A stretch of DNA of 64,000 nucleotides from CAVONV01 sp963697355 (GCA_963697355.1 CAVONV010000016.1:1-64000), one strand, 5' to 3'; positions 44,456 to 53,480 are shown, numbered from the stretch's first letter. Made by a program: numbers and translations. The notes: generated from the letters alone by a model not told the origin.

Positions 44456-44614
44456 ATGGGTACTCAAGGAGTGACGATTGCCGAGCACCCCTATGTCGAA
44501 ACTGCAGACGAAAGGTTGTTGGATGTTGCTCTTAAGAACAAGACATCTCCCGAGAAGATATATCGCGTATCGAGAGAGGGTCCGAAGTGCTCGCAAAAAA
44601 GCGGCGGTGGGTGA
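44456..44614 (+). CDS. Possible 52-residue small protein
   Basis: An ATG-started frame of 52 codons with reasonable composition (IAEHPYVETADERLLDVALK and onward, ending in a Gly-rich tail). No ribosome site is clear and I know of no relatives. It lies between the relay operon and the IS-end-like repeat. It could equally be a gene relic or chance. Confidence 0.2.
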   Translation: MGTQGVTIAEHPYVETADERLLDVALKNKTSPEKIYRVSREGPKCSQKSGGG

Positions 44615-44695
44615 TGCTCTTAACCCTAATCCGATGAACTGTTTGCAGGGACAAAACCCGACGGCTTGCAACAGCGGTGGCGAAGTCGTTGGTCT

Positions 44696-44772
44696 GTCCG
44701 GCATGAGGTGCTGATTTAGGGAATAGCTTGTTGTTCTGGGCCATGAGGTGTCGGTTTAGGGAACAGGCTGCG
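44696..44772. repeat. IS-end-like repeat, copy B
   Basis: The second copy of the 76-base element seen at 27941-28016, in the same orientation. The right-hand subunit (ATGAGGTGTCGGTTTAGGG) is identical in both and the left-hand subunit differs in several bases. No transposase is found within several kilobases, so it is a solo relic. It separates the relay operon from the zinc-ribbon PAS gene. Confidence 0.6.
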
Positions 44773-44805
44773 GGGACTACGGCAGTAGTGGACGAAACCA
44801 GTTTC

Positions 44806-45312
44806 CTACGTTTCGGTCTTTCCCGACGCGATCTTCTTGACCACGACTCCAACCGCTCCGTTCAACACCGTAGTGGAGAGAAATAGTTGAACTCGTCTAT
44901 CGTCCTGATTGAGGTAGGCAAGCTGTGTCTGGGGCTCCCCGGTATCGAGGGTGCGTTCTACAGTATTCCTGATGGTGCAGGTCTTGCAGTGGATCGTTCC
45001 TCCACAGCCCTCAGGACGGCGTGCATAGACACATTCCATGACTTCACCACCGAGTAGTCCGGACATCTCGCGCTCGCTCTTGCCCAATAGATCTGCCATG
45101 GGCTTGTTGGCAGCCTGCACGCGCACATCCCTGTCGAACACGACTACCGGAACCTCGAAATCGTCCAGGTATTCACCGAGCTTCAATCCGTTCCATTGCT
45201 TGCTGAAATGTTCGAAGCACGGCGTGCACATACCATGAGATAAGCGATTGTCTTGGAGAGGCTCCTTTTCTCCCATGTCCTCACCACAAAACGAACAGAC
45301 CACTCTCATCAT
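44806..45312 (-). CDS. Zinc-ribbon/PAS protein with a second cysteine cluster
   Basis: A protein of 168-169 residues. The N-terminus is a zinc ribbon (Cys6, Cys9, Cys29, Cys32 counted from the ATG at 45312). A PAS domain runs from about 50 to 160 (LDDFEVPVVVFDRDVRVQAANKPM in part). Inside the PAS domain is a Cys-rich stretch, MECVYARRPEGCGGTIHCKTC, with four Cys spaced for a metal or redox cofactor. A TTG start at 45330 is possible, but AAGGGG precedes the ATG at 45312. It may sense redox or metal state. It has no output domain and would need a partner such as the nearby histidine kinase. That link is inference. Confidence 0.8.
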   Translation of the reverse strand: MMRVVCSFCGEDMGEKEPLQDNRLSHGMCTPCFEHFSKQWNGLKLGEYLDDFEVPVVVFDRDVRVQAANKPMADLLGKSEREMSGLLGGEVMECVYARRPEGCGGTIHCKTCTIRNTVERTLDTGEPQTQLAYLNQDDRRVQLFLSTTVLNGAVGVVVKKIASGKTET

Positions 45313-45431
45313 CGACCCCTTTTTATTCAAATTGTTGTGTGTAGTAACTAGTATATGCGGTCACAGTTATGGGATTCGAGTATCATGGTGAAATTCCGCG
45401 ATGTCGCTTCGTGCAGACGGGTGTTTCCATT

Positions 45432-47141
45432 CTAAATCTCCATCTCTGCAAGTCGCCTTCGACCGATGCGCATGGGTATGTAGACAACGGCGACGTTGAG
45501 AGCGAGTACCACAACGAAGGTAACGGCTGTCACGATGGCGACGATCGTCGGTGAAGGTGTTCCGCTGTATTGAAACGAAAGATATAAATAGACCGGTATG
45601 GCTTCAAGAAAGAGAACTACAGCAATGAAGGTTGTTGTGGCAATCATATAGAGAAGGCCGCCGGAGCTTCCGGCGATTTGCGTCACGTTCTCGAACTTGA
45701 ATCTCGGGAACATCGCTCCCATCCCAACACCCAGCCCAACAATGCCGAAGGTCACACATACAATGGAGACCGATGCAAGCACGGTCATGAAATAGGTTGC
45801 GCCGAGAAAATAGTTGGAAACCAGAGTCAGAATTTGAGACAGCACGAGAAGCGGTGGAAGGCCAGTCCAGAACTTGCTCCAGAGAAATTGATCGAGAGAG
45901 AGGGGAGAGCTCCTTATGATCCAAAATGCCGGTCCCTCCGCAGAAACCGACGTGAAGACGAAACGAACGGCCACGGCGGACAGAACGAAGCCCGCGAGCC
46001 CGAGATTCATGAAAGAAAAAACATTTTGTAGGTAAAAGGCGGCGAAAGTGAAATTAGAAGGCAGTACGCTGAAGTTGTATAGATAGATAACAACGAGAGC
46101 CATGAGAAGCAGAAGTTGGGACCATTGTGTCGTATCTCTGAGGAAGCTTCGGATGTCTTTTAGCAACAAAGAGCGAAACTTGAGCTCGAAAGGCCTAGTG
46201 GTGAGCTCGAGAAATCGATCGAGGAGAGGAAGCGAAGAAAGAAATGCGGTCCTGGATTCCTGGGATCGGGAATAGCCCCGTCGGTAGATACCCCGTGCCA
46301 ACCAGCAGCCCAAAATGACCGTCGAGACTCCCGAGCTCCAGAGCAAGGCCAACGGCATCGAGGGAAAGGCTACGTTCTGGAAGCCGGCGGACATCACATC
46401 CGTGGCCCAGGTGCTGGGAAGAATGGGCGACGAAGGCGTCCGAAATGCGGCGAAGAATTCGGCCACGTCGTAGATGGCCCGGGGCCTGAACAACCGTTCC
46501 GGTTGCTGGATACGAATGACAAAGACGAGAAGGGCAATGAAGAGGGCGCCCACTAGCATCAAGATTTCACGGACTCGACGCGCAGGGAAAATGGCGATCA
46601 AGGTGGACGTGAACATTGCACCTATCGCTGAGGCGATGACGAGCAGTGGGGGAAGAACGAGTAAGACGGCCAGCAAGAACCAGAAGGGATTGTCCGCTGT
46701 GACGGCGAATGCAATGAAAACCGGGACACTGAACGTCAGCACCATCCAGGAAGATTCCAAGAATGTGTGAATCAGCCTTGCACCGTAGAGGGCGGGAAGC
46801 GGAATAGGGCTCGACATCAAAAGGGACAGGTCGTCCGAAAGAAAATGCGTGGACAATGCGGTCACGACATTACTGGCGAAGAGGATGGTCAAAAGGAACA
46901 TCGCCACGGTGGCCAGTATTTGATGCGTGAGGGGTGCTGCGAACTCAGAAAAGCCCGCGATGTAGGAGAGCATTTGAAAGAAGGCACCGAAGATACCGAC
47001 CGAGAAAACGACCGCAAGCCCGCCGAAGAGGAGGAAGCGAAGCCAATCGTCTCTTCCGGCTTTCTCGCGGCGGTTTCGCATTCCCTGGAGACTGGGGCTG
47101 AGCAGCCACCAGATTTGGTGGGGCGTGAACTCGGGTGTCAA
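45432..47141 (-). CDS. ABC exporter permease, large ABC-2-like
   Basis: A 569-residue membrane protein with about 12 predicted helices (for example FLLFGGLAVVFSVGIFGAFF, ILATVAMFLLTILFASNVV, LLLMALVVIYLYNFSVL) and no ATPase motif. It resembles the putative ABC exporter permeases that combine two ABC-2-like halves. It overlaps the ATPase gene by four bases, so the two form a transporter. The substrate is unknown. The presence of a transglutaminase-like gene in the same operon hints at an envelope or peptide-linked function. Confidence 0.85.
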   Translation of the reverse strand: MTPEFTPHQIWWLLSPSLQGMRNRREKAGRDDWLRFLLFGGLAVVFSVGIFGAFFQMLSYIAGFSEFAAPLTHQILATVAMFLLTILFASNVVTALSTHFLSDDLSLLMSSPIPLPALYGARLIHTFLESSWMVLTFSVPVFIAFAVTADNPFWFLLAVLLVLPPLLVIASAIGAMFTSTLIAIFPARRVREILMLVGALFIALLVFVIRIQQPERLFRPRAIYDVAEFFAAFRTPSSPILPSTWATDVMSAGFQNVAFPSMPLALLWSSGVSTVILGCWLARGIYRRGYSRSQESRTAFLSSLPLLDRFLELTTRPFELKFRSLLLKDIRSFLRDTTQWSQLLLLMALVVIYLYNFSVLPSNFTFAAFYLQNVFSFMNLGLAGFVLSAVAVRFVFTSVSAEGPAFWIIRSSPLSLDQFLWSKFWTGLPPLLVLSQILTLVSNYFLGATYFMTVLASVSIVCVTFGIVGLGVGMGAMFPRFKFENVTQIAGSSGGLLYMIATTTFIAVVLFLEAIPVYLYLSFQYSGTPSPTIVAIVTAVTFVVVLALNVAVVYIPMRIGRRRLAEMEI

Positions 47142-47893
47142 GCGTAGGCCTCGTCGACCTCACGGAAACCCAGACCTCCAGTGAGCTTGAGAAAAATGGG
47201 TTCGAGCTCAGGTCGATCGGAAGAGGCTTCTTCCTGCAATTCCTTCATGGACCCAAGAGCTATCAACTTGCCGGCCATGATGATACCGATGCGATCACAC
47301 ATTTCTTGAGCTACTTCTAGGGTATGAGTCGACATGAATATGGTGGTGCCGCTGCGGCAGCGCTCTCGAAAGACGGTTTTGATCATTCGAGCTCCCTTGG
47401 GATCCAAGCCCACCATCGGTTCGTCGACGACAAGGACCTTGGGATCATGGATCAAGGAGGCCGCCATCACCAGACGTTGCTTCATCCCATGGGAGAAGCT
47501 CTCCACGAGATCCGATTTTACGTGGGTCAGCTCGACGAGCTCCAAGTACTCGTCTATTCGACGCGTAACCTCCTGCCCATCGATGCCGTAGATTCCCGCT
47601 ATGAATCGCAGAAACTCCGCGGCGGACAGTTTTTCATAGAGGAATGGCCGATCCGGGATGAAACCCAGTGCCGCTTTGGCCTTTTCCGGTTCTCGCTCGA
47701 GATCATATCCGGCGAGCTCGATGCGACCCGTGGTTGCTCTCAGGAGGCCGGCAATCATCTTGATGGTCGTGGTTTTTCCCGCTCCGTTGGGGCCGAGGAA
47801 ACCGAAGAGCTCGCCGTCGCCGACGTCAAGTGAGAGATCCGCTACAGCCACGTGGTCCCCGTAGCGTTTTGTGAGCTTGTCCAAACGAATCAT
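47138..47893 (-). CDS. ABC transporter ATP-binding protein
   Basis: A 251-residue ABC ATPase. Walker A GPNGAGKTTT is near 36-45, the Q-loop in LGFIPDRPFLYEKLSAAEFL, the signature FSHGMKQRL near 137, Walker B VLVVDEP and the switch His in MSTHTLEVAQ. It powers the permease encoded next to it. It overlaps the genes on both sides by four bases (ATGA), showing tight coupling in the order transglutaminase, ATPase, permease. Confidence 0.94.
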   Translation of the reverse strand: MIRLDKLTKRYGDHVAVADLSLDVGDGELFGFLGPNGAGKTTTIKMIAGLLRATTGRIELAGYDLEREPEKAKAALGFIPDRPFLYEKLSAAEFLRFIAGIYGIDGQEVTRRIDEYLELVELTHVKSDLVESFSHGMKQRLVMAASLIHDPKVLVVDEPMVGLDPKGARMIKTVFRERCRSGTTIFMSTHTLEVAQEMCDRIGIIMAGKLIALGSMKELQEEASSDRPELEPIFLKLTGGLGFREVDEAYA

Positions 47894-49362
47894 TTGGCCT
47901 CCATGATCTCTATCGTTGCCCCTCGTCCCATCAAGCTCAATACTTCGAACTGTTGCTCCAGGCCTCCCGCGAGTAGTCGAATGTGGAGCGGATCAGCAGG
48001 GAACTGACCAAACGTTGGGTCGACTGCCAGCCACATCCCTACCCAGACCTCCGGCCAAGCGTGGTAGTAGAACCGACCGGTACTCCAAGCAAGGCCGGTG
48101 CAAATGCGGGTCGGAATTCCAGCCGCCCTTGCCAGAGCTGTAAAAAGAACTGTATGTTCGTTGCAATCACCGGCTCGTTGTTCCAACACCTCGGCGGCAC
48201 TGGGAATCGAGAGCGTCGGAGTCTTGCGAACGTTGCTATGAACCCAGTCTGAGATGGCGCGCGCGGCGTCGAGGTGAAAGTGGCCTCGCGCCAGTTGCTG
48301 TGCCAACTCCTGGATGTTGACGTCGTCGGCTTGAATGAAAGCATCGGAGCTGAGGTATCGCCGGCGCTCGACGTCGGTCAGCTCGTTTGTCGTCGAAGGC
48401 GGGAGGGACTCGACTTCGATGATCAACTCGTTGTTGTCTTCGACTGTCTGTCGACCTCCTGTGAGTCCTTCTTTGAACTCCGGGAATTTGTGGAGCTTCA
48501 AGCGGACTCGAGTGAGCTCCTCAGGGTGCTCCACATAACCGATGGCCGGGATGGCGGAGGCGGCTACAATTTCTGGAACGTTCGATGCGCTCCGAGCATG
48601 GAGACCACTGCCGGGCTCTTCCTTGAGAAGCGTCCAGCCCAACGGGGTCTCTTCTTTGAGGATTTGTCCCTCTTCGTTGATCCAGGCAGTGGTCGTGAGA
48701 CCGGAAAACTGTGAACGTAATCGGTACGCCTGCTCCTCGTGGCCCCCCCAGTGAACGATTTCGGGTTCCATGACGGTAATTTCCACTTCTCCCTCCGTCA
48801 ATGTCATGGGATCGAAGAGCTGGAGCCGATAGTGCTTACCCGCTTCCAGGCCCTGGGCGGCAACGGAGTAGTAGATGTTGAGCGGGAGGACGATGGGCCT
48901 ATCTAGGGCGCGACGCTGGGTGCGTTCGCTGTCTCCAGAATTGATGGTCAGAGCCAGCTCGCTACCCTCGACGATACCCTTGACTCGGGTCTCGAAAGGA
49001 GAACGGCCTGACGCCGTCGTCAGGCGGTAGGAGAACTCATTCAGCACGCCGCCGACCGCTAGCTTAGCGGAGCCCTCAATCTCCAAGTTCCTTTCCTTAC
49101 CCATCACATTGAGAGTGAATCGGCCCTTTTGCTCTGCGAGGTGTCCGTCTTCGAGCGGAGTGAGCTTTTCCCGGATGAAACCGATTTTGGACCCACGGTA
49201 GAAAACACCTCGCTGCGTCAGATTCGCGCCCACGGGAGCTTTGAGGTCGATATCCGCCGCGGCCGTGGGTGGTGTGTCGGATGGCCAGAGGTGAAGGGTG
49301 AGGAGTGTCACCCAACCACCAACGATCACGATGGCCATCAACCGACCCGGTCTCAAGTTCAT
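47890..49362 (-). CDS. Transglutaminase-like domain protein
   Basis: A protein of about 490 residues anchored by an N-terminal helix (LMAIVIVGGWVTLLTLHLW). The first 300 residues are beta-rich. The C-terminal part has a transglutaminase-like fold with the Cys in RAGDCNEHTVLF, the His in YYHAWPEVWVG and the Asp in AVDPTFGQFPAD. In bacteria such proteins are usually cysteine proteases or amidases of the periplasm. An alternative ATG at 49395 would add 11 residues. The gene starts the operon with the ABC transporter and may act on its exported substrate. Confidence 0.88.
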   Translation of the reverse strand: MNLRPGRLMAIVIVGGWVTLLTLHLWPSDTPPTAAADIDLKAPVGANLTQRGVFYRGSKIGFIREKLTPLEDGHLAEQKGRFTLNVMGKERNLEIEGSAKLAVGGVLNEFSYRLTTASGRSPFETRVKGIVEGSELALTINSGDSERTQRRALDRPIVLPLNIYYSVAAQGLEAGKHYRLQLFDPMTLTEGEVEITVMEPEIVHWGGHEEQAYRLRSQFSGLTTTAWINEEGQILKEETPLGWTLLKEEPGSGLHARSASNVPEIVAASAIPAIGYVEHPEELTRVRLKLHKFPEFKEGLTGGRQTVEDNNELIIEVESLPPSTTNELTDVERRRYLSSDAFIQADDVNIQELAQQLARGHFHLDAARAISDWVHSNVRKTPTLSIPSAAEVLEQRAGDCNEHTVLFTALARAAGIPTRICTGLAWSTGRFYYHAWPEVWVGMWLAVDPTFGQFPADPLHIRLLAGGLEQQFEVLSLMGRGATIEIMEAK

Positions 49363-49465
49363 GAATGGTAGCTCGTTTCGAAGGGAACAAGACATTATAA
49401 CATGAGTTGTTGGTATAGTTTAGGTGAATGGGGCTTCGTCGAAAGTAGATCCGCCTTCGCAAGAA

Positions 49466-49489
49466 GATACGGCGAGGCCTCGCCGTATC
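49466..49489. repeat. 24-base perfect palindrome
   Basis: The half-site GATACGGCGAGG is followed directly by its reverse complement, a perfect 24-base palindrome, in the gap between the transglutaminase and tsaC genes, which diverge. It lies within a larger G+C-rich stretch that also shows CCGCCTTCGC and GCGGGGGAGGCGG flanks. It could be an operator for the divergent genes, or a REP-like element. Confidence 0.6.
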
Positions 49490-49581
49490 CGCCACAGGCA
49501 GATAGAAGCGGGGGAGGCGGGAAGGTGGAAGGGGCTCGTGCAGACAGATATCCATGGGCTAATATGAGCGAGGGACAGGTA

Positions 49582-50214
49582 ATGACGAAGCGTTTGAAGA
49601 TTGATCCGGAACGGCCGGAGACGGATGTTCTACATTATGCCGCCCGTGTTCTCCGCGAGGGAGGTGTCGTTGCCTATCCTACAGAGACCTACTACGGTTT
49701 GGGAGCGAATGCTCTCGAGGCGTCGGCTTGTGACAAGATCTTGAGCTTGAAGGGGCGCCGGGAGAACAAGCCTCTTACGCTCATCGTTAGCGGAATCGAG
49801 CAGATAGACGTCTTCGTGGAATCCCATCCACCATGGTTTGAGCTGGTGGCAAGTGAGTTTTGGCCGGGGCCTCTATCCCTTGTTTTGCCGGTCCGCTCCA
49901 ATGTGAGCGGCCCCATGGGCCAGTACAGCTCCGTGGTCGTTCGCGTGAGTGGTCATTCTGTGGCCAGGGAGCTCGCGCGAACGGCGGGGTTCCCGTTGAC
50001 GGCGACGAGCGCCAATCCGAGCAACGAGCCACCGGCGCGAACAGCGGACGAGGTCGTCAGTTCATTCGGTTCCGGACTCGACTTGGTTCTCGATGGAGGG
50101 CCGACTCCAGGCGGGCCGTCTTCGACGATTGTCGATCTAAATGGACCTACTCCGCGACTGATACGTCGGGGGCCCATTGCCCTGGAAGATGTCGTGAAGG
50201 CTCTTAGGGAGTAA
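49582..50214 (+). CDS. tsaC: L-threonylcarbamoyladenylate synthase (TsaC/Sua5 family)
   Basis: A 210-residue YrdC-domain protein that makes threonylcarbamoyl-AMP from threonine, bicarbonate and ATP, the first step of the t6A37 tRNA modification. The marks are VVAYPTETYYGLGANA, KGRRENKPLTLIV, WPGPLSLVLP and TSANPSNEPPA. The length fits the short TsaC form without the Sua5 extension. The open frame extends upstream to 49402, but that part is Gly/Arg-rich and the ATG at 49582 has GAGGGACAG in front. It is followed by a promoter for the next operon. Confidence 0.93.
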   Translation: MTKRLKIDPERPETDVLHYAARVLREGGVVAYPTETYYGLGANALEASACDKILSLKGRRENKPLTLIVSGIEQIDVFVESHPPWFELVASEFWPGPLSLVLPVRSNVSGPMGQYSSVVVRVSGHSVARELARTAGFPLTATSANPSNEPPARTADEVVSSFGSGLDLVLDGGPTPGGPSSTIVDLNGPTPRLIRRGPIALEDVVKALRE

Positions 50215-50235
50215 GGGTTATAAACAGCTAGTCTC

Positions 50236-50265
50236 TTGACTGGCGTTCGGCCAAAAAGCTAAAAT
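50236..50265 (+). promoter_or_regulatory. Candidate sigma-70 promoter of the TPR-SLH operon
   Basis: TTGACT at 50236-50241 and TAAAAT at 50260-50265 with an 18-base spacer, about 90 bases before the start of the TPR-SLH lipoprotein. The elements are near consensus (TTGACA/TATAAT). Confidence 0.55.
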
Positions 50266-50355
50266 ACTCTTGCAGTTGCTGTCGAAACTCCTTAATCATC
50301 TCGCCGACGATACGAGTCTACTGGGTTGTATCTCGATTGCCGCAAGTATCGAATC

Positions 50356-51711
50356 GTGAAGCATCTTAACATTGTAATTTCTAGCGCAGCGATGGCCAAC
50401 ATACTACTTACGAGTTGTGCGCCCAAAACAACTTTGACTCCATCTCCGGTTCCCGGCTGGGAATATGTTGCGAACGAGTTTAATGGAGCGCAGCCGGATT
50501 TACCGAAGAGCGATCAGCGCTCCTTCGAGAACGGTTGGGATGCACTCGTCCGGGGGGACCTTCAGATTGCGAAGGAGACCCTGGAGAAGCTGGGCCGCCG
50601 TGAGAGCCAAAATGCCTCGGTCCAAGCAGCCGTCGGTTTCTTGGAGCTACGTCTTGGCAACCGCGATGTCGCTGAAAACAGGTTCTCGAAAGCTCTGGGG
50701 ATCGAGCCTTCCTTGGCGGCTGCGCAAGCCGGCAGAGTACTCACCGCCATGGCCTCCGGACAGGAGGAAACGACGTTCGAGAGACTGCGACTTCTCGAAA
50801 GAGACCATCCTGACCATGTGCTGGTCCGCCACTATCTCTCGTCGCTGCAACTCAAATTGGCGGAATCGAAGTTGCAGGCCGCACGATCGTCCAAGAACCA
50901 GAAGCGGTATAGCGAAGCGGCGAAGCTCTATCGTGAAGCCCTTCTCATTGCTCCAGAAGCCGGAGGGCTCTACGCGGAAGCGGCCGAAGTGGAGCTACTC
51001 GGAGATGAGGCCGAGGCCGCAGCCGCGCACGCAGCTCGTGCCGTGGAGCTCGATCCCGATAGTGCCATAGCGCACCGCTTGTACGGGGACGCGCTGCGGC
51101 AGATTGGAGAAATCGAAAAAGCCATTGAGGCCTACCAGGCTGCTCGTGATCTTCGGCCGGATGATCCTGCTCTAGTACAGTTGATCCGTGAGACCGAAAG
51201 GGAGTTTCGTCGCGAGAATCTGCCACCTGAGTACTCTGAGATCGAGCATTCCGAGAGGATCAGTCGGGAGGAGCTTGCAGCGCTCTTGTACGTGAGACTC
51301 CGTGCTCTCATCGGGAATGATGAGGAGGCACAATCGCGAGTCATAGCTACGGATATCGCGGACAGTTGGGCCCGTGAGTTTATACGAGCAGTGGTCGCCG
51401 CGAAGATAATGAGCATTTATTCAAACCACACGTTCCAGCCGGAAGGTTTCGTCAGGAAGGGAGATCTCGCGGTTGCTCTGATTGCTGCTTGGGACTTGAG
51501 AGAAAACGGCGACGGAACAGGCACCACGATCGACGGCGTCATTGGAGATGTTTCTCCGGAAAACCGGAGATACCGCCCGGCCGCCCTCGCTGTTTCACTA
51601 GGATTGTTGTCCGTTGACGACGAGGGGCGGTTCGAACCGCTACGGTTCGTTAGTGGCCTGGAAGCAGAAGATGCGGTTGATGCCCTTCTAGAGAGGCTCG
51701 TGACCCGATGA
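50356..51711 (+). CDS. TPR lipoprotein with C-terminal SLH-like region
   Basis: A protein of about 451 residues. The GTG at 50356 gives a lipoprotein signal with Cys at residue 22 (NILLTSCAPK). TPR units run from about 55 to 275 (LQIAKETLEKLGRRESQNAS, NRFSKALGIEPSLAAAQAG). The last 150 residues show the SLH-like pattern of three short segments (ATDIADSWAREFIRAVVAAKI, FQPEGFVRKGDLAVALI, VSPENRRYRPAALAVSLGLL). Such parts bind cell-wall polymers in other bacteria. The stop overlaps the start of the Crp-type gene by four bases, so the pair is cotranscribed. Confidence 0.82.
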   Translation: MKHLNIVISSAAMANILLTSCAPKTTLTPSPVPGWEYVANEFNGAQPDLPKSDQRSFENGWDALVRGDLQIAKETLEKLGRRESQNASVQAAVGFLELRLGNRDVAENRFSKALGIEPSLAAAQAGRVLTAMASGQEETTFERLRLLERDHPDHVLVRHYLSSLQLKLAESKLQAARSSKNQKRYSEAAKLYREALLIAPEAGGLYAEAAEVELLGDEAEAAAAHAARAVELDPDSAIAHRLYGDALRQIGEIEKAIEAYQAARDLRPDDPALVQLIRETEREFRRENLPPEYSEIEHSERISREELAALLYVRLRALIGNDEEAQSRVIATDIADSWAREFIRAVVAAKIMSIYSNHTFQPEGFVRKGDLAVALIAAWDLRENGDGTGTTIDGVIGDVSPENRRYRPAALAVSLGLLSVDDEGRFEPLRFVSGLEAEDAVDALLERLVTR

Positions 51712-52382
51712 TTTCCGAAGATCTCCTGCGACAAGTTCCGTTGTTCTCGGGACTCGACGACGAGGATATCCAGAGCCTTATTGGTGCCGTAACGAGGAGG
51801 AAGTATCCGAGAGATGCGGTTATTTTCTTCGAGAGTGATCCCGGCGATGCCATGTTCATGATCATTGCCGGTCGAGTCAAGGTAACGATCCTATCGGATG
51901 ATGGTCGTGAGATCATTCTTTCCATTCTTTCGGACAGAGATTTCTTCGGTGAGATGGCCTTGCTCGACAATGAGCCTCGTTCGGCGACTGCTATTGCCGT
52001 GCAAGAGACCGAGGTTGCGTTATTCATCAAAAAGACTTCCTATCCATCGTAGAAAAGCGTCCGCGTGTTCTCATCAATCTCTTGTCGGCCCTCTCGACGC
52101 GACTCCGAAAAGCCAATCACCAGATAGGTAGTCTGGCTCTGCTCGATGTGTACGGCCGCGTTGCGGGCGTTCTTCTGGAGATGGCACGTGAGAACGGGTA
52201 TAAGGCTCAAGGATGGACGAATTCGGTTTCCGCGACCGACTCATCAGGAAATCGCCAACATGATCGGTGCGACCCGAGAGACGGTTTCCCGGACAATTAG
52301 CGATCTCCACCGCCAGGGCTATATCGAGATCGCGGGCAAAAACGTTATTATTCAGGACCAGTTCAGCAAGGAATTCAAGTAG
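51708..52382 (+). pseudogene. Crp/Fnr-family regulator with two frameshifts
   Basis: The sequence encodes a normal regulator if two indels are repaired. Residues 1-111 (PLFSGLDDEDIQSLIG, PGDAMFMIIAGRVKVTILSDDG, FFGEMALLDNEPRSATAIA) are the cyclic-nucleotide-binding domain. After IKK at about 52035 one base is missing, and DFLSIVEKRPRVLINLLSALS resumes in the next frame. After ARENG at about 52211 one T is extra, and IRLKDGRIRF, the Crp helix-turn-helix (HQEIANMIGATRETVSRTIS) and a final QFSKEFK follow. Total length would be about 224, normal for the family. The two shifts cancel each other. Confidence 0.82.
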
Positions 52383-52473
52383 CGACTCCCGGCCATTGAC
52401 TCGAGGGCTGGCGGGGAGTGATGCTGTATGGAGAATGGACGGTATAGTCTAGGTAGTGTGTTAGGAGAAGCTC

Positions 52474-53437
52474 ATGTTTGTCGGAAGGTATGGAATGAAG
52501 GAGGTTTCCACAGGGTGTGTTCGAGGCCCGAAAAGAATGTCTTTGGATTGCGTTGGTGTCGGTGTGTCTTGCGGCTCTTGTCGCCTCGGGGCAGGGCCCA
52601 AGCGAAACTCAGGATCGCCATATGGGATTTTGAGAACCACGCCGAACGGAGCTGGTGGTTCTATGACCAGCTCGGACCGGCGGCTCGCGATCATATCGAT
52701 ACGGCGTTTTCGGAGGATCTCGACCCTATTCGGCCCGGTTCAGCGTCATCGAGCGTGAGAAGCTCGAGATGGTGCTCAAGGAACAAGGTTTGTCCACCTC
52801 GGGTGCGCTCGATCAGCAGACCGCCGCGAAGGTCGGGCAAGCTTCTTGGGATCAAGCTACATACTTACCGGCGCCATCGACAAGTTCGCCATCAACACGA
52901 CCAAGGGCGGCTTTGGTGGTATCGGAGGCAGTTACACGAAAGCCGAGTCGACGATCAACATGCGATTCATCGATACAACGACGGGCGAACGGATCGTGTC
53001 TTTCGCGCCGACGGTGACGTGAAAAAAGGCGGCGGTTTCGCGAAGGGCGCCAGCCTGAGTCGCGACGCGGAGTGGGGTATCGCCAGCGAGGCCGTCGAGA
53101 AAGCCTCCAAGGCTGTCGTGGAGGAATTCGTCTCGCGGTGACTATATGAAACGGTTCAGCGTGGGCGGAGTCATGGGCGGTGGGAGGGAAAGATCATCAA
53201 AGTCGAGGGGGACAAAGCTTGGATCAATATGGGCACCATGTCCGGATCAAGGTGGGTGACAAGTACGACATTTACAACGTGGGCGAAGCAACTGGTCGAT
53301 CCGGATACGGGTCAAGTTCTCGGCGTAGATGAGACGATGACCGGAAGCGGGGAAGTTGTCGAGGTCAAGTGAGACGCTTCTGCATCATGACGGTCACTGG
53401 AACGGCCAAAGCGAAGGACGTGGTGAAGAAGCAGTAA
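52474..53437 (+). pseudogene. CsgG-like curli-secretion-family lipoprotein gene, frameshifted
   Basis: Pieces in different frames make up a CsgG-family protein. A signal peptide piece (LWIALVSVCLAALVASGQ) lies near 52540-52600. The mature start KLRIAIWDFENHAERSWWFY follows in another frame. Then come FSVIEREKLEMVLKEQGLST, AINTTKGGFGGIGGSYTKA, KKGGGFAKGASLSRDAEWGIASEAV (in part) and the C-terminal GKIIKVEGDKAWINMG and VDPDTGQVLG segments. The end is ...TAKAKDVVKKQ at 53437. At least five frame changes are needed. It follows the Crp-type gene. A related intact form would be a pore or lipoprotein of the outer membrane. Confidence 0.72.
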
Positions 53438-53441
53438 GAAG

Positions 53442-53473
53442 AACTCAAGTACTCAAGAACTCGAGTACTCAAG
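53442..53473. repeat. Octanucleotide tandem array (AACTCAAG type)
   Basis: Four exact 8-base units: aactcaag, tactcaag, aactcgag, tactcaag. The array begins five bases after the CsgG-like stop and ends eight bases before a Rho-independent terminator. Confidence 0.8.
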
Positions 53474-53480
53474 AATCCGG

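Noticed and set aside
49402..49581. Extended N-terminus of TsaC
   Set aside because: The 60 extra codons are Gly/Arg-rich, cover the 24-base palindrome and have no family match. The ATG at 49582 has a ribosome site.
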